A stretch of 64,000 bases of DNA. Origin: Ferdinandcohnia sp047246645 (lineage in GTDB: Bacteria; Bacillota; Bacilli; Bacillales; Bacillaceae_L). The stretch is taken from the NCBI RefSeq assembly GCF_047246645.1, contig NZ_JBFOKR010000013.1:1-64000 (forward strand), given 5' to 3'. A program made the translations under genes and the position numbers. Below are positions 51,907 to 61,070 of the stretch, one piece after another; positions within the stretch are counted from its first letter, which is position 1; every line of letters starts with the position of its first letter. The notes below the pieces were generated by a model. The model was given only the letters and a program-made list of their open reading frames with translations, searched no databases and was not told where the DNA came from.

Positions 51907-52233
51907 TTAATGTCTTGGAGCAAATAGCATCACAGACACACCAATTAAACAGATGCCAGCACCCACCCAATCATACAAATCAGGTGTTTTCTTATCAATT
52001 CCCCAGCCCCATAAAACGGAAAGGAAAATAAATACCCCACCGTATGCTGCATATACTCTACCGAACGAAGGAAAACTTTGAAACGTAGCGATCACACCAT
52101 ATAGAGCCAATGCAACTCCACCACCTATTCCCCAATAGAATGGTTTACCTTCTCTTAACCATAACCAAATAAGATAGCCCCCACCTATCTCGGCTAGTCC
52201 AGCTAAAAAAAATAATATAATTGCAGAAATCAT
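51907..52233 (-). CDS. ynfA: YnfA-family membrane protein
   Basis: 108 aa, four membrane helices. The YnfA (UPF0060) signature is present: FLAGLAEIGGGYLIWLWLREG at the N terminus and FGRVYAAYGGVFIFLSVLWGW in the middle. It is similar to small multidrug resistance proteins. It is the last gene before the tmRNA region. A role in efflux is likely but not shown. Confidence 0.92.
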   Translation of the reverse strand: MISAIILFFLAGLAEIGGGYLIWLWLREGKPFYWGIGGGVALALYGVIATFQSFPSFGRVYAAYGGVFIFLSVLWGWGIDKKTPDLYDWVGAGICLIGVSVMLFAPRH

Positions 52234-52298
52234 TAGTATACACCTCGGATTTTTACACTTAGTTACTTCATTAGATCATATAAAATTCCTAAAATAAA

Positions 52299-52338
52299 AT
52301 AAGGCACAAACTTTCCAAACGGAAAATTTATGCCTTAT
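52299..52338 (-). terminator. Terminator of ssrA
   Basis: Near-perfect ATAAGGCA...TGCCTTAT stem with a T-rich tail on the minus strand, 34 nt after the tmRNA 3' end. Confidence 0.85.
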
Positions 52339-52371
52339 ATAATAAGTGTGTTAACCACCAATATATGTATT

Positions 52372-53011
52372 TGGTGGAGACGGTGGGACGTGCTTTTCCA
52401 TGCTTTCGTCATGGCACTGACTATATCTTGAACCTGCAACTACAGGTCCTCCGGCGTATTATGCGAAATATAATTTTTACCCTGTCAGGTAGGATTTCGC
52501 ATCCTAGTACTACCACATACTGTGGCAGCCTATAAGTCGATACACGGCTGTTAGATTACTCTACATACCGCTCGGCATTGCCTTATCGTATCAAGTACGA
52601 CTTAGGTTTCACCGATAAAGCCGGATTATCACTTGTGTGTTACCACACAAGGCGACTAATTACTAATCGAACCCACGTCCAAAGATATCGTGACTTAAGC
52701 ATCTACGAGTGTAGTCGATATATTAGCATTTCGCTAACTTATCAGCCTATCGACAGGCTTCCAAGCAGCTAGTCTGGTTTTGCTCTTCCTTTGTCCTCAG
52801 ACGGCGAACTCCGGCGTAGCCCACTTAGAGTGAGTCCCTGATCCTACCACATGGGCGATGGAGGGAGGAACCGCTATAGACTGTTATTAAGCAGCTAAAG
52901 CGAAGTTGTTGTTTTCTTTGCCAGTTATAGGCGTTGACGTTTTAACGAGGCCGATCCCCTCGACTCGCAACCTAAGCTCGAACTACCCCTGTCGAATCCG
53001 TAGCGTCCCCA
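52372..53011 (-). ncRNA. ssrA: tmRNA, split by a group I intron
   Basis: Mature tmRNA is made of 52666-53011 and 52372-52388 (363 nt), close to the B. subtilis length of about 360. The 5' end GGGGACG pairs with CGTCTCC next to ACCA at the 3' end. The tag frame starts at the GGC at 52920-52922 and ends with TAA at 52887-52889, giving (A)GKENNNFALAA. The T-loop is interrupted, and joining the exons restores GTGGG-TTCGATT-CCCAC. It rescues stalled ribosomes together with SmpB, whose gene is upstream. Confidence 0.95.
52389..52665 (-). ncRNA. Group I intron in tmRNA T-loop (277 nt)
   Basis: Bounds: last exon base U (52666) and terminal G (52389), which fits group I splicing. The conserved S element AAGAUAUAGUC is at 52419-52429; its AGUC pairs with GACU at 52535-52538 to form P7. 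The exon end CGAU can pair with GUCG at 52653-52656 as P1, with the U-G wobble at the splice site. There is no homing endonuclease ORF. It should self-splice; ORF-free introns of this kind are known in tmRNA genes of a few bacteria, including Clostridium botulinum. Confidence 0.9.
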
Positions 53012-53111
53012 TTATAAAATGACTCCTGGAGAACTTAATCACCAGTCATCTGGGTGTTCGGATGAAGTGTTCTTGCTTTTGTTGACTATTCAGTTGTCAA
53101 CTACAAGACTT

Positions 53112-53139
53112 ATTATAACATAAGCAATGCACTTTTCAA
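53112..53139 (-). promoter_or_regulatory. ssrA promoter
   Basis: TTGAAA (53134-53139), 16 bp, TATAAT (53112-53117) on the minus strand, between smpB and tmRNA. The start near 53105 leaves a leader of about 94 nt to be trimmed. Confidence 0.75.
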
Positions 53140-53156
53140 TTGTAAGTTATTGTAAA

Positions 53157-53624
53157 CTACATTTTCTGTCTTTCGCGGAATGCACGCTCTATGTCACGTT
53201 TTGCTTCTTTTTGCTTTAGGTCTTCACGTTTATCGTACTTCTTCTTTCCTTTACCAAGACCCAATAAAAGTTTGGCATATCCATTTTTTAGATAGATTTT
53301 GATTGGCACAAGTGCATATCCTTCTTCTTTTGTTAAACCAATTAGTTTGCTGATTTCCTTTTTATGAAGCAGCAGCTTTCTTGTACGTAGTGGATCATGA
53401 TTATAGCGATTACCTTGTTCATAAGGGCTAATATGCAGGTTATAAAGAAACATCTCCCCATTATGAACGCGGGCATATGAATCCTTTAAGTTTGCACGGC
53501 CATTTCGGAGTGATTTGATTTCTGTTCCTTGAAGAACGATACCTGTTTCATATGTTTCTTCGATAAAATAATCATGATTTGCTTTTTTGTTTTGTGCGAT
53601 TACTTTGCCTATACCTTTTGGCAT
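53157..53624 (-). CDS. smpB: SsrA-binding protein SmpB
   Basis: 155 aa, the normal SmpB length. NHDYFIEETYETGIVLQGTE and KSLRNGRANLKDSYARV are conserved RNA-binding segments, and the C-terminal tail is basic (KYDKREDLKQKEAKRDIERA), needed for ribosome entry. It is transcribed between rnr and ssrA in the trans-translation cluster. Confidence 0.97.
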   Translation of the reverse strand: MPKGIGKVIAQNKKANHDYFIEETYETGIVLQGTEIKSLRNGRANLKDSYARVHNGEMFLYNLHISPYEQGNRYNHDPLRTRKLLLHKKEISKLIGLTKEEGYALVPIKIYLKNGYAKLLLGLGKGKKKYDKREDLKQKEAKRDIERAFRERQKM

Positions 53625-53734
53625 ATTAACTTCCCCCTTAAGACGGTACCTATTATTTTAGCAAAAATTGGACGAATTCACAAGAAGGAGGGAAGTGGAG
53701 TTCATGTTGGGATTGGCAAAATTACGTGATTTTT

Positions 53735-53854
53735 GCTAAAAACCGTAAATTTTAATTAAAAACCGTATCTCCTGATTAAAAATCGTAAATCGAAATTAAA
53801 AACCGTATTTGCTAATTAAAAATCATAAATCCCAATTAAAATTCATAATCCGCC
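53735..53854. repeat. Six 20-bp tandem repeats
   Basis: Units start at 53735, 53755, 53775, 53795, 53815 and 53835, each 20 bp and nearly all beginning ATTAAAAA followed by YCGTAAAT or a close variant. The region is in the smpB-rnr gap, on no gene. A weaker hairpin at 53890-53910 may end rnr transcripts. Confidence 0.8.
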
Positions 53855-53920
53855 AAACTTAACACTTTTTCGCCCAAATCAATAGCCAAGGTGCCCCAAA
53901 TTGAGACACCCCGCCACATT

Positions 53921-56275
53921 TTATCGATTTCGCTTCTTCTTTTTCTTATTTTTCTGCTTTGGAACGTTTTCGTAGTGTTTCTTTTTCTTACGGGGCTTGC
54001 GTGTTGACCACTCACCATCTTTTTCACTACGGTTGTTCGTATCTTTTTTATCATCTTCACCAGATTTACGGCGGCTTCTTCCTTTTTGGGCCTTGATAAT
54101 CTTTGGTTGTTCCTTAGAAAGTGGTCGACGGCTTCCCTTCATTCCAACAACCTCAAAATCAACCGACCGCTCTTCTTTATTTACATTGATGACTCGAACT
54201 GTAATCTCATCCCCGATACGGAATACATTCCCGGTGCGTTCTCCAATCATTGCATAGTGACGCTCATCATAACGATAATAGTCATCCGTTAGGTAGCTTA
54301 CATGAACTAGGCCTTCAATTGTATTAGGCAGCTCTACAAACATTCCGAAGTTTGTCACGGAGCTAATAATACCATCATATTCTTCGCCGATTTTGTCCAT
54401 CATGTACTCGGCTTTCTTCATGCTATCAACTTCACGTTCAGCCTCAACCGCACGGCGCTCCATATTGGAGGAGTGATCTGCAATTTCAGGAAGCTTTTCC
54501 TTCCATTTGCTTTGTGTCTCATTGTCGACTTTACCATTTATTAAATACGTACGAATTAAGCGGTGTACAATTAAATCAGGGTAACGACGGATTGGTGACG
54601 TAAAGTGTGTATAGAAGTCTGTTGATAGACCAAAGTGACCCACACTTTCTGGGTCATATTTCGCTTGCTTCATGGAACGAAGCATAACGGTTGATACAAC
54701 CATTTCCTCCGGCTTACCTTGCACTGCTTCGATTACTTCCTGCAATGCACGTGGATGAATCGAATTTCCAGAACCTCTGACGATATAGCCGAAGTTTGTA
54801 ATGAACTCTAAGAAGCGTCTTAGCTTTTCTTCATTTGGATCCTCATGGATACGGTAGATGAACGGCACATTCATCCAATGGAAGTGTTCAGCTACTGTTT
54901 CATTTGCTAATAACATGAATTCTTCGATGAGTCGTTCTGCAACTGAACGTTCTCGTAATACAACATCAGTTGGAGTACCATCTTCTGTTACAAGTACCTT
55001 TGCTTCTTTAAAATCAAAGTCGATTGCACCACGATTCATACGCTTTTGGCGAAGAATTTCAGCAAGTCTTTCCATGTCTTCAAACATTGGCACAAGTGGC
55101 TCATAGCGTGAACGCAGTTCCTCATCCTTATCTACGAGAATGCTATTTACATCGGCATACGTCATTCGTTCTGTTGTTTTGATTACACTCTGGAATATGT
55201 CATGTTTTACAACCTGACCGGCAGAATCGACTTCCATTTCACATGATAGTGTTAATCGGTCCACCTTCGGATTTAATGAACAAATTCCATTAGATAGACG
55301 ATGTGGAATCATCGGAATTACTCGGTCTACTAAATAAATACTTGTTGCACGGTCACTTGCTTCCTTATCAATTGGAGATCCTTCTGTTACATAATGAGTT
55401 ACATCGGCAATATGAACTCCTAATTTGTAATGTCCGTTATCTAGTTTAGTAACAGTTACTGCATCATCCAGGTCCTTTGCGTCTGCACCATCGATTGTAA
55501 CAATGACTTGATCACGTAAGTCGCGTCGATTATCAACTTCTCTTGGATCTATCTCATCTGGCGTGTTATTCGCCTGGTCAAGCGCTTCTCTTGGGAACTC
55601 TTGTGGAAGACCGTGCTTATGAATAACTGATAAGATATCAATACCAGGGTCGTTTTTATGACCAAGGATTTCTACTACTTCTCCTTCTGCACTCATTCGT
55701 CCTTCTGGATAGGTAACAAGCTTTACAACAACTTTATGACCCTCTACAGCACCACGAGATGCCTGTTTTGGGATAAAAATGTCGTTTACAATTTTTTTGT
55801 CGTCAGGTATTACAAACCCAAAGTTTTTGCTTTCTGTATATGTACCAACAACGTTTTTCACACCGCGTTCAATAATCCTAACAATAGTTCCTTCTTTTCG
55901 CTGTCCGGACGATTCTGTACTGATTCGTACAAGTACAATGTCCCCATGCATTGCATTTTTCAGCTCATTTGGTGGAATAAATACATCTTCCTGACCTTTG
56001 TCTTCAGGAACAACAAATGCAAAACCTTTTGCGTGTCCCGTAAGCTTACCACGTACAAGATTCATCTTTTCAGGTAAACCATAACGGTTACTTCTTGTTC
56101 TAACTACTAATCCTTGTTCTTCCATAACAACTAAAGCTTTTACAAAGTCTTTAAACTCAGATGAATCCGCGATTCCAAACGCTTCTTCAAGCTCTTGTAC
56201 GGTTAAAGGTTTGTAGGCTTCTTCCTTCATAAACGCAAGTAACTTTTCAATATGGATTTGTATGTCTTGATCCAT
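53921..56275 (-). CDS. rnr: Ribonuclease R
   Basis: 784 aa. An N-terminal winged helix and cold-shock domains, the RNB domain with DGADAKDLDDAVTV, and a C-terminal S1 domain (EYDGIISSVTNFGMFVE, about residue 628). The final 60 residues are very rich in Lys and Arg. It is a 3'-5' exoribonuclease able to digest structured RNA and to act with tmRNA-SmpB. It follows yvaK by 21 bp. Confidence 0.97.
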   Translation of the reverse strand: MDQDIQIHIEKLLAFMKEEAYKPLTVQELEEAFGIADSSEFKDFVKALVVMEEQGLVVRTRSNRYGLPEKMNLVRGKLTGHAKGFAFVVPEDKGQEDVFIPPNELKNAMHGDIVLVRISTESSGQRKEGTIVRIIERGVKNVVGTYTESKNFGFVIPDDKKIVNDIFIPKQASRGAVEGHKVVVKLVTYPEGRMSAEGEVVEILGHKNDPGIDILSVIHKHGLPQEFPREALDQANNTPDEIDPREVDNRRDLRDQVIVTIDGADAKDLDDAVTVTKLDNGHYKLGVHIADVTHYVTEGSPIDKEASDRATSIYLVDRVIPMIPHRLSNGICSLNPKVDRLTLSCEMEVDSAGQVVKHDIFQSVIKTTERMTYADVNSILVDKDEELRSRYEPLVPMFEDMERLAEILRQKRMNRGAIDFDFKEAKVLVTEDGTPTDVVLRERSVAERLIEEFMLLANETVAEHFHWMNVPFIYRIHEDPNEEKLRRFLEFITNFGYIVRGSGNSIHPRALQEVIEAVQGKPEEMVVSTVMLRSMKQAKYDPESVGHFGLSTDFYTHFTSPIRRYPDLIVHRLIRTYLINGKVDNETQSKWKEKLPEIADHSSNMERRAVEAEREVDSMKKAEYMMDKIGEEYDGIISSVTNFGMFVELPNTIEGLVHVSYLTDDYYRYDERHYAMIGERTGNVFRIGDEITVRVINVNKEERSVDFEVVGMKGSRRPLSKEQPKIIKAQKGRSRRKSGEDDKKDTNNRSEKDGEWSTRKPRKKKKHYENVPKQKNKKKKKRNR

Positions 56276-56296
56276 TTTCTGCCCTCCTCTTTCTTT

Positions 56297-57037
56297 TTAC
56301 CAATCTAGTTGCTCTAAAAATTCATAGACGTCTTCATGTAATTGTTCTTTTTCTTTATCTAGGGTAATCACATGCCCTGATTCTTCATACCATTTAATTC
56401 TTTTTAGGTCTGATTCAACAGCTTCATAAATAATATTTGCGCTTTCGGTATTAATCATATGATCATGGCGTGCCTGTACAACGAAAGTTGGGGAGTAAAT
56501 CATATCAACATTATCCCGGACTTCCCCAATTAAATTTTGAAGTGCTTTTAGTGTCTGCATTGGTGTTTTTTGGAACTCTTCCATTTCCAGATCAATTTGC
56601 TCAGCACTTTTACCTTCAAAACGCTTATACTCTTTAGCATAATCAAGAATACCTTGATACATAACCTCTTCACTTTTTATATGCATAGGTGCACACATCG
56701 GTACGATACCTTTTATAGGTACAGTGTAACCTAATTTAAGGGAAAATACCCCGCCTAGTGACAATCCGGCAACCGCAATACTTTTATGGCCTCTATCTTT
56801 TAAAAATTGATAGCCATTCATTACGTCCTGCCACCAATCTTCAGGTCCAGTGTGAACGAGTTCTTCAGGTGGTACACCATGACCCTTGTATTGTGGGGCA
56901 TGACAAGTGTAGCCTTTCTTCTCTAAGAATCTTCCCAGCATTCGAACATCTGCTGAATTACCTGTAAAACCATGTAATAATAAAACGGCCCTTTCTCCAC
57001 CTTCAAAGGTAAAGGGCTTTGGTGCAACAATCTTCAT
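56297..57037 (-). CDS. yvaK: Carboxylesterase YvaK/Est30-like
   Basis: 246 aa alpha/beta hydrolase. Nucleophile Ser93 in GLSLGG, oxyanion motif HGFTGNSADV and a C-terminal His in ESGHVITLD. It is in the canonical place between secG and rnr, as in B. subtilis. It hydrolyses short acyl esters; the natural substrate is not known. Confidence 0.93.
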   Translation of the reverse strand: MKIVAPKPFTFEGGERAVLLLHGFTGNSADVRMLGRFLEKKGYTCHAPQYKGHGVPPEELVHTGPEDWWQDVMNGYQFLKDRGHKSIAVAGLSLGGVFSLKLGYTVPIKGIVPMCAPMHIKSEEVMYQGILDYAKEYKRFEGKSAEQIDLEMEEFQKTPMQTLKALQNLIGEVRDNVDMIYSPTFVVQARHDHMINTESANIIYEAVESDLKRIKWYEESGHVITLDKEKEQLHEDVYEFLEQLDW

Positions 57038-57190
57038 TATGTAAAACTCCTTTAGTATAGGTACTATTATCCGATACTTATTTTACGTGTATGTAATGTA
57101 TGATTCAAAGATCTAGCTTGCAGGATCAATCTATTTCACTTAGTTTGCTCATTTACGCATTATTGATGAGTATAACTACACTTAAAAAAT

Positions 57191-57222
57191 AAAGGGTTAG
57201 ACAGATACTTGTCTAACCCTTT
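57191..57222 (-). terminator. Terminator of secG
   Basis: AAAGGGTTAGACA/TGTCTAACCCTTT perfect 13-bp stem; the minus strand continues into a T-rich stretch. Confidence 0.85.
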
Positions 57223-57233
57223 TGTGTGTAATT

Positions 57234-57470
57234 TTATAATTCGAAATAAGATACAGCGATTGTAAGAACAAAGAATAATACCGCAAGAACAACTGTAACG
57301 CGATGTAAAACTGCATCTAGGCCACGAGCCTTTTGTTTTCCGAATAACTGCTCAGCACCACCAGAGATTGCTCCTGATAGTCCAGCGCTTTTACCAGATT
57401 GTAAAAGTACGACAACAATTAACCCAATACAAACAATTACTAGTAATGCAACAAGGATTGCATGCAACAT
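57234..57470 (-). CDS. secG: Preprotein translocase subunit SecG
   Basis: 78 aa. Two membrane helices flank the conserved LLQSGKSAGLSGAISGGAEQLFGKQKARG. It is the small partner of SecYE. AGGAGGTG precedes the ATG. Confidence 0.96.
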   Translation of the reverse strand: MLHAILVALLVIVCIGLIVVVLLQSGKSAGLSGAISGGAEQLFGKQKARGLDAVLHRVTVVLAVLFFVLTIAVSYFEL

Positions 57471-57650
57471 ATAAAACTACACCTCCTGAAAGAACGCAAA
57501 TGACGTTACAATAAATGTACCACAAAATGCTACTGTGGACAATACTGCATTTTCTGACTTTTATACGCCGGAATTTTCCATGTGATCCTATCAATAAATA
57601 CATGGTAAAGGAACATATTAAGGATGATAACCTTGAAAGGAATGAGCATA

Positions 57651-57776
57651 ATGATTAATCAAGATTATGATGCAATGGTAAAAACCGCTAAGAAACACAT
57701 TCCAAACTATTTAGGTGAGAATACTCAGGACCCTAAAAAAACGAAAAAAAGACAAAATAAGAAAATGGAATCTTAA
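57651..57776 (+). CDS. Small basic protein (41 aa)
   Basis: ATG 57651 follows AAAGGA at 9-bp spacing; a perfect terminator follows. The product begins MINQDYDAMVKTAKKHIPNY and ends in a Lys-rich tail (KKTKKRQNKKMES). It is on the opposite strand to its neighbours. Small basic proteins may bind nucleic acid or spore DNA, but I do not recognise this one. Confidence 0.6.
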   Translation: MINQDYDAMVKTAKKHIPNYLGENTQDPKKTKKRQNKKMES

Positions 57777-57800
57777 GTAACATAGAGCATAAAAAGAAAG

Positions 57801-57829
57801 AAAACGACAAGCCCAATGCTTGTCGTTTT
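57801..57829. terminator. Terminator after small basic-protein gene
   Basis: AAAACGACAAGC/GCTTGTCGTTTT, perfect 12-bp stem, loop CCAAT, then T run. Confidence 0.9.
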
Positions 57830-57879
57830 TTCTATTTTAGAATTAGATAAAAAAGTTATAATTTATTACTTAGATTTTT

Positions 57880-58165
57880 GTGTCTAGCTCCAGCGCCTAG
57901 CCCCTCGAGGTCGCTTCACCCCTCCTGCGGCGGCAACACTAAGGAATGCTTCGTGAGGTTAATCCTCGCAGGAAAAAAGCTTTGCTTTTTTTCGAGCCTC
58001 CTCGTCAGGGTTCCAGCGCTTGTCGGACTTGCACAGGACAAGGAAGGCTACGGCAGCATAGACATCGCACGAAGAAAATGCACAGCATTTTCGAGGATGT
58101 GCTGACATCGACGTTCGCCACAGGACGTGGCGGCTTTTAGTTGATGTTCCTTTTTTCAAGGCGCT
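57880..58165. repeat. Intergenic hairpin repeat, copy 2 (composite)
   Basis: It begins TGTCTAGCTCCAGCGCCTAG, a start known in many Bacillaceae intergenic regions. Inside are hairpins CTTGTC/GACAAG (58019-58042), GAAAATGC/GCATTTTC and the core shared with copy 1: GACTTGCACAGGA (58026), ACATCGAC/GTTGATGT (58105-58112 with 58140-58147) and CGCCAC/GTGGCG (58116-58121 with 58127-58132). About 60 bp of extra hairpins separate two blocks that are adjacent in copy 1. It lies just downstream of eno. Confidence 0.75.
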
Positions 58166-58178
58166 TGCGCTTTTCTTA

Positions 58179-59471
58179 TTAGCCTCTTAAGTTATAGAAT
58201 GCTTTTTTACCAGCATATTGAGCCATATCAACTAATTGATCTTCAATACGTAGTAATTGGTTATACTTCGCAACACGGTCTGTACGTGATGGAGCACCAG
58301 TCTTGATTTGACCAGCATTTGTTGCAACAGCGATGTCAGCAATTGTGCTGTCTTCAGTTTCACCAGAACGGTGAGAGATAACTGCTGTGTAACCAGCGCG
58401 TTTTGCCATTTCAATTGCATCAAATGTTTCAGTAAGTGTACCGATTTGGTTTACTTTGATAAGGATAGAGTTAGCAATTCCTCTTTCGATACCTTCTGAA
58501 AGCTTTTTAGTGTTCGTTACAAATAAGTCGTCTCCAACTAATTGTACTTTTTTACCAAGACGTTCGGTTAGAAGTTTGTGACCTTCCCAGTCGTTTTCAT
58601 CTAAACCATCTTCAATTGAGATGATTGGGTATTTGTTAACAAGGTCTTCATAGAAAGATACCATTTCTTCAGAAGTAAGGACTTTGCCTTCACCTTTAAG
58701 ATGATATTTTCCGTCTTCTTTGTTATAGAATTCAGAAGAAGCAGCATCCATTGCAAGTTTTACTTGCTCGCCTGGCTTATAGCCTGCTTTTTCAATTGCT
58801 TCAACGATTGTTTGAAGAGCTTCTTCGTTAGAACCAAGGTTTGGCGCGAATCCACCTTCATCACCTACAGCTGTATTTAAGCCTTTACCTTTTAGTACTG
58901 CTTTTAAGCTATGGAAGATTTCAGCACCCATACGTAGTGCTTCTTTGAAGTTTTCAGCACCTACAGGCATAACCATGAATTCTTGAATGTCTACGTTATT
59001 GTCTGCATGCTCACCACCGTTGATGATGTTCATCATTGGAGTTGGCAATGTTTTTGCATTGAATCCACCAAGGTATTGATAAAGTGGTAATTCTAAGAAG
59101 TCAGCTGCTGCACGAGCTACTGCCATAGAAACACCAAGGATCGCGTTAGCACCTAATTTACCTTTGTTTTCAGTTCCATCAAGCTCGATTAACGCTTGGT
59201 CAACAGCAACTTGATCTGTTACGTCAAAACCGATAATTTCTGGAGCAATTAGTTCATTTACGTTATTAACAGCGTTTAATACACCTTTACCTAAGTAACG
59301 GCTCTTGTCGCCATCACGAAGTTCTACAGCTTCATATTCACCAGTTGACGCACCACTTGGCACTAGAGCACGACCAAAAGCTCCAGATTCAGTAATTACT
59401 TCTACTTCAACAGTTGGGTTTCCACGAGAATCTAGTACTTCACGAGCATATACATCTACAATAATTGACAT
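58179..59471 (-). CDS. eno: Enolase
   Basis: 430 aa, full length. Signatures include SGASTGEYEAVELRDGD, NIINGGEHADNN and the C-terminal VISHRSGETEDSTIADIAVA with the metal-binding and catalytic residues. It converts 2-phosphoglycerate to phosphoenolpyruvate. It is the last gene of the glycolytic operon. Confidence 0.98.
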   Translation of the reverse strand: MSIIVDVYAREVLDSRGNPTVEVEVITESGAFGRALVPSGASTGEYEAVELRDGDKSRYLGKGVLNAVNNVNELIAPEIIGFDVTDQVAVDQALIELDGTENKGKLGANAILGVSMAVARAAADFLELPLYQYLGGFNAKTLPTPMMNIINGGEHADNNVDIQEFMVMPVGAENFKEALRMGAEIFHSLKAVLKGKGLNTAVGDEGGFAPNLGSNEEALQTIVEAIEKAGYKPGEQVKLAMDAASSEFYNKEDGKYHLKGEGKVLTSEEMVSFYEDLVNKYPIISIEDGLDENDWEGHKLLTERLGKKVQLVGDDLFVTNTKKLSEGIERGIANSILIKVNQIGTLTETFDAIEMAKRAGYTAVISHRSGETEDSTIADIAVATNAGQIKTGAPSRTDRVAKYNQLLRIEDQLVDMAQYAGKKAFYNLRG

Positions 59472-59534
59472 TTAAAAATCTCTCCTTTGATCCTTAATAT
59501 ACAGGTGTATTTTAACCTATTATTGGAAAATTAG

Positions 59535-61070
59535 TTATTTTTTAAGTAAAGTAGTTCCAGTCATTTCTGCTGATTTTTCTACTCCAAGAAGATCTAGCAT
59601 TGTTGGAGCCAAATCTCCTAAAATACCGTCCTCACGAAGTTCAACACCTTCTTTTGTAACAATGACAGGTACCGGGTTTGTTGTATGAGCTGTCATTGGA
59701 TTGCCTTCCAAAGTAATTACTTCATCAGCATTACCATGGTCAGCAGTGATAATTGCAGATCCACCTTTTGCTAGGATGGCATCAACAATTTCTCCAAGAC
59801 ACTCGTCAACCGTCTCGATTGCTTTAATCGTTGGCTCAAGCATTCCTGAATGTCCAACCATATCCGGGTTAGCAAAGTTTAAGATAATTGCATCATGTTT
59901 ATCTGCTGCAATTTCAGCTAATAATGCATCTCTTACTTCGTATGCACTCATTTCTGGCTGTAGGTCGTAAGTAGCAACCTTTGGTGAGTTAATTAAGATA
60001 CGTTCTTCACCAGGGAACTCCTGCTCGCGACCACCACTCATAAAGAAAGTAACATGTGGATATTTTTCTGTTTCTGCAATACGTAATTGCTTTAATCCAT
60101 TTTGGGATAATACTTCACCAAGTGTGTTATCTAGATTTGTTGGTTTAAAGGCAACATATCCATCTACACTCTCACTAAAATGGGTTAAGCAGACAAAGAA
60201 TAAATTCTTAGGATGTTTTTCACCACGGTCAAATGATCGGAAATCATCATTTGTAAATGTATTTGAAATCTGAATCGCACGGTCTGGTCTAAAATTATAA
60301 AAGATAACTGCATCATCATTCTGAATTGTAGCTACCGGTGAGCCGTCTTCTTTTACAATTACAGAAGGCAGTACGAATTCGTCATGGATGCCATTTTGAT
60401 AAGAATCCTCAACGCATTCAAGTGCTGTCTTATATGTAGGACCTTCGCCATATACCATTGAACGATACGATTTTTCAACACGTTCCCAACGCTTATCACG
60501 ATCCATGGAATAGTAGCGCCCTGAAATGGTTGCGATTTCTCCCACACCTAATTCAGTCATCTTGGCATTTAATTCTTCAATATAACCCTTTGCTGTTTGC
60601 GGACCAACATCTCTTCCATCTAAGAAGCCGTGAATATAGACTTTCTTAAGACCTTCGGCAGCAGCTAACTTAAGTAATGCATATAGGTGTTGAATGTGAC
60701 TGTGCACACCACCGTCTGATAACAGTCCGAACAAATGAAGAGCAGTACCTTTTTCTTTCACATGCTTAATTGCCTCAATAAACGTTTCGTTCCTTTCAAA
60801 CTCACCTTCACGGATTGCCACGTTCACTCTTGTTAAGCTTTGGTAAACAATACGGCCAGCACCTATGTTAAGATGCCCAACTTCTGAGTTTCCCATTTGT
60901 CCTTCTGGTAAACCTACTGCTTCACCACTAGCTTGTAATGTTGCATGTGGATAATGGTTCCAAAAACGATCAAAGTTCGGTTTGTTTGCTTGAGTTACGG
61001 CATTCCCTTTTTCCTCATTTCGCAAACCAAAACCATCTAAAATAATTAATGCAACAGGCTTTTTACTCAT
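59535..61070 (-). CDS. gpmI: Cofactor-independent phosphoglycerate mutase
   Basis: 511 aa. The alkaline phosphatase-like signature LIILDGFGLRNEEKGNAV and the metal ligands in SDGGVHSHI, FANPDMVGHSG and ITADHGNADE are present. Mn2+-dependent; interconverts 3- and 2-phosphoglycerate. Its start overlaps tpiA by 8 bp. Confidence 0.98.
   Translation of the reverse strand: MSKKPVALIILDGFGLRNEEKGNAVTQANKPNFDRFWNHYPHATLQASGEAVGLPEGQMGNSEVGHLNIGAGRIVYQSLTRVNVAIREGEFERNETFIEAIKHVKEKGTALHLFGLLSDGGVHSHIQHLYALLKLAAAEGLKKVYIHGFLDGRDVGPQTAKGYIEELNAKMTELGVGEIATISGRYYSMDRDKRWERVEKSYRSMVYGEGPTYKTALECVEDSYQNGIHDEFVLPSVIVKEDGSPVATIQNDDAVIFYNFRPDRAIQISNTFTNDDFRSFDRGEKHPKNLFFVCLTHFSESVDGYVAFKPTNLDNTLGEVLSQNGLKQLRIAETEKYPHVTFFMSGGREQEFPGEERILINSPKVATYDLQPEMSAYEVRDALLAEIAADKHDAIILNFANPDMVGHSGMLEPTIKAIETVDECLGEIVDAILAKGGSAIITADHGNADEVITLEGNPMTAHTTNPVPVIVTKEGVELREDGILGDLAPTMLDLLGVEKSAEMTGTTLLKK

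Noticed and set aside
52321..53105. Long non-coding tract thought to be an IS remnant
   Set aside because: It is the tmRNA gene with its intron; no transposase frame or terminal repeats are seen.
53735..53854. Regular 20-bp repeats looked at first like a CRISPR array
   Set aside because: The units are contiguous without unique spacers, imperfect, and no cas gene is near.
55658..56077. Plus-strand 139-aa reading frame within rnr
   Set aside because: It is a mirror of the conserved rnr coding sequence, with no ribosome binding site and a Phe/Tyr/Cys-rich composition typical of antisense frames.
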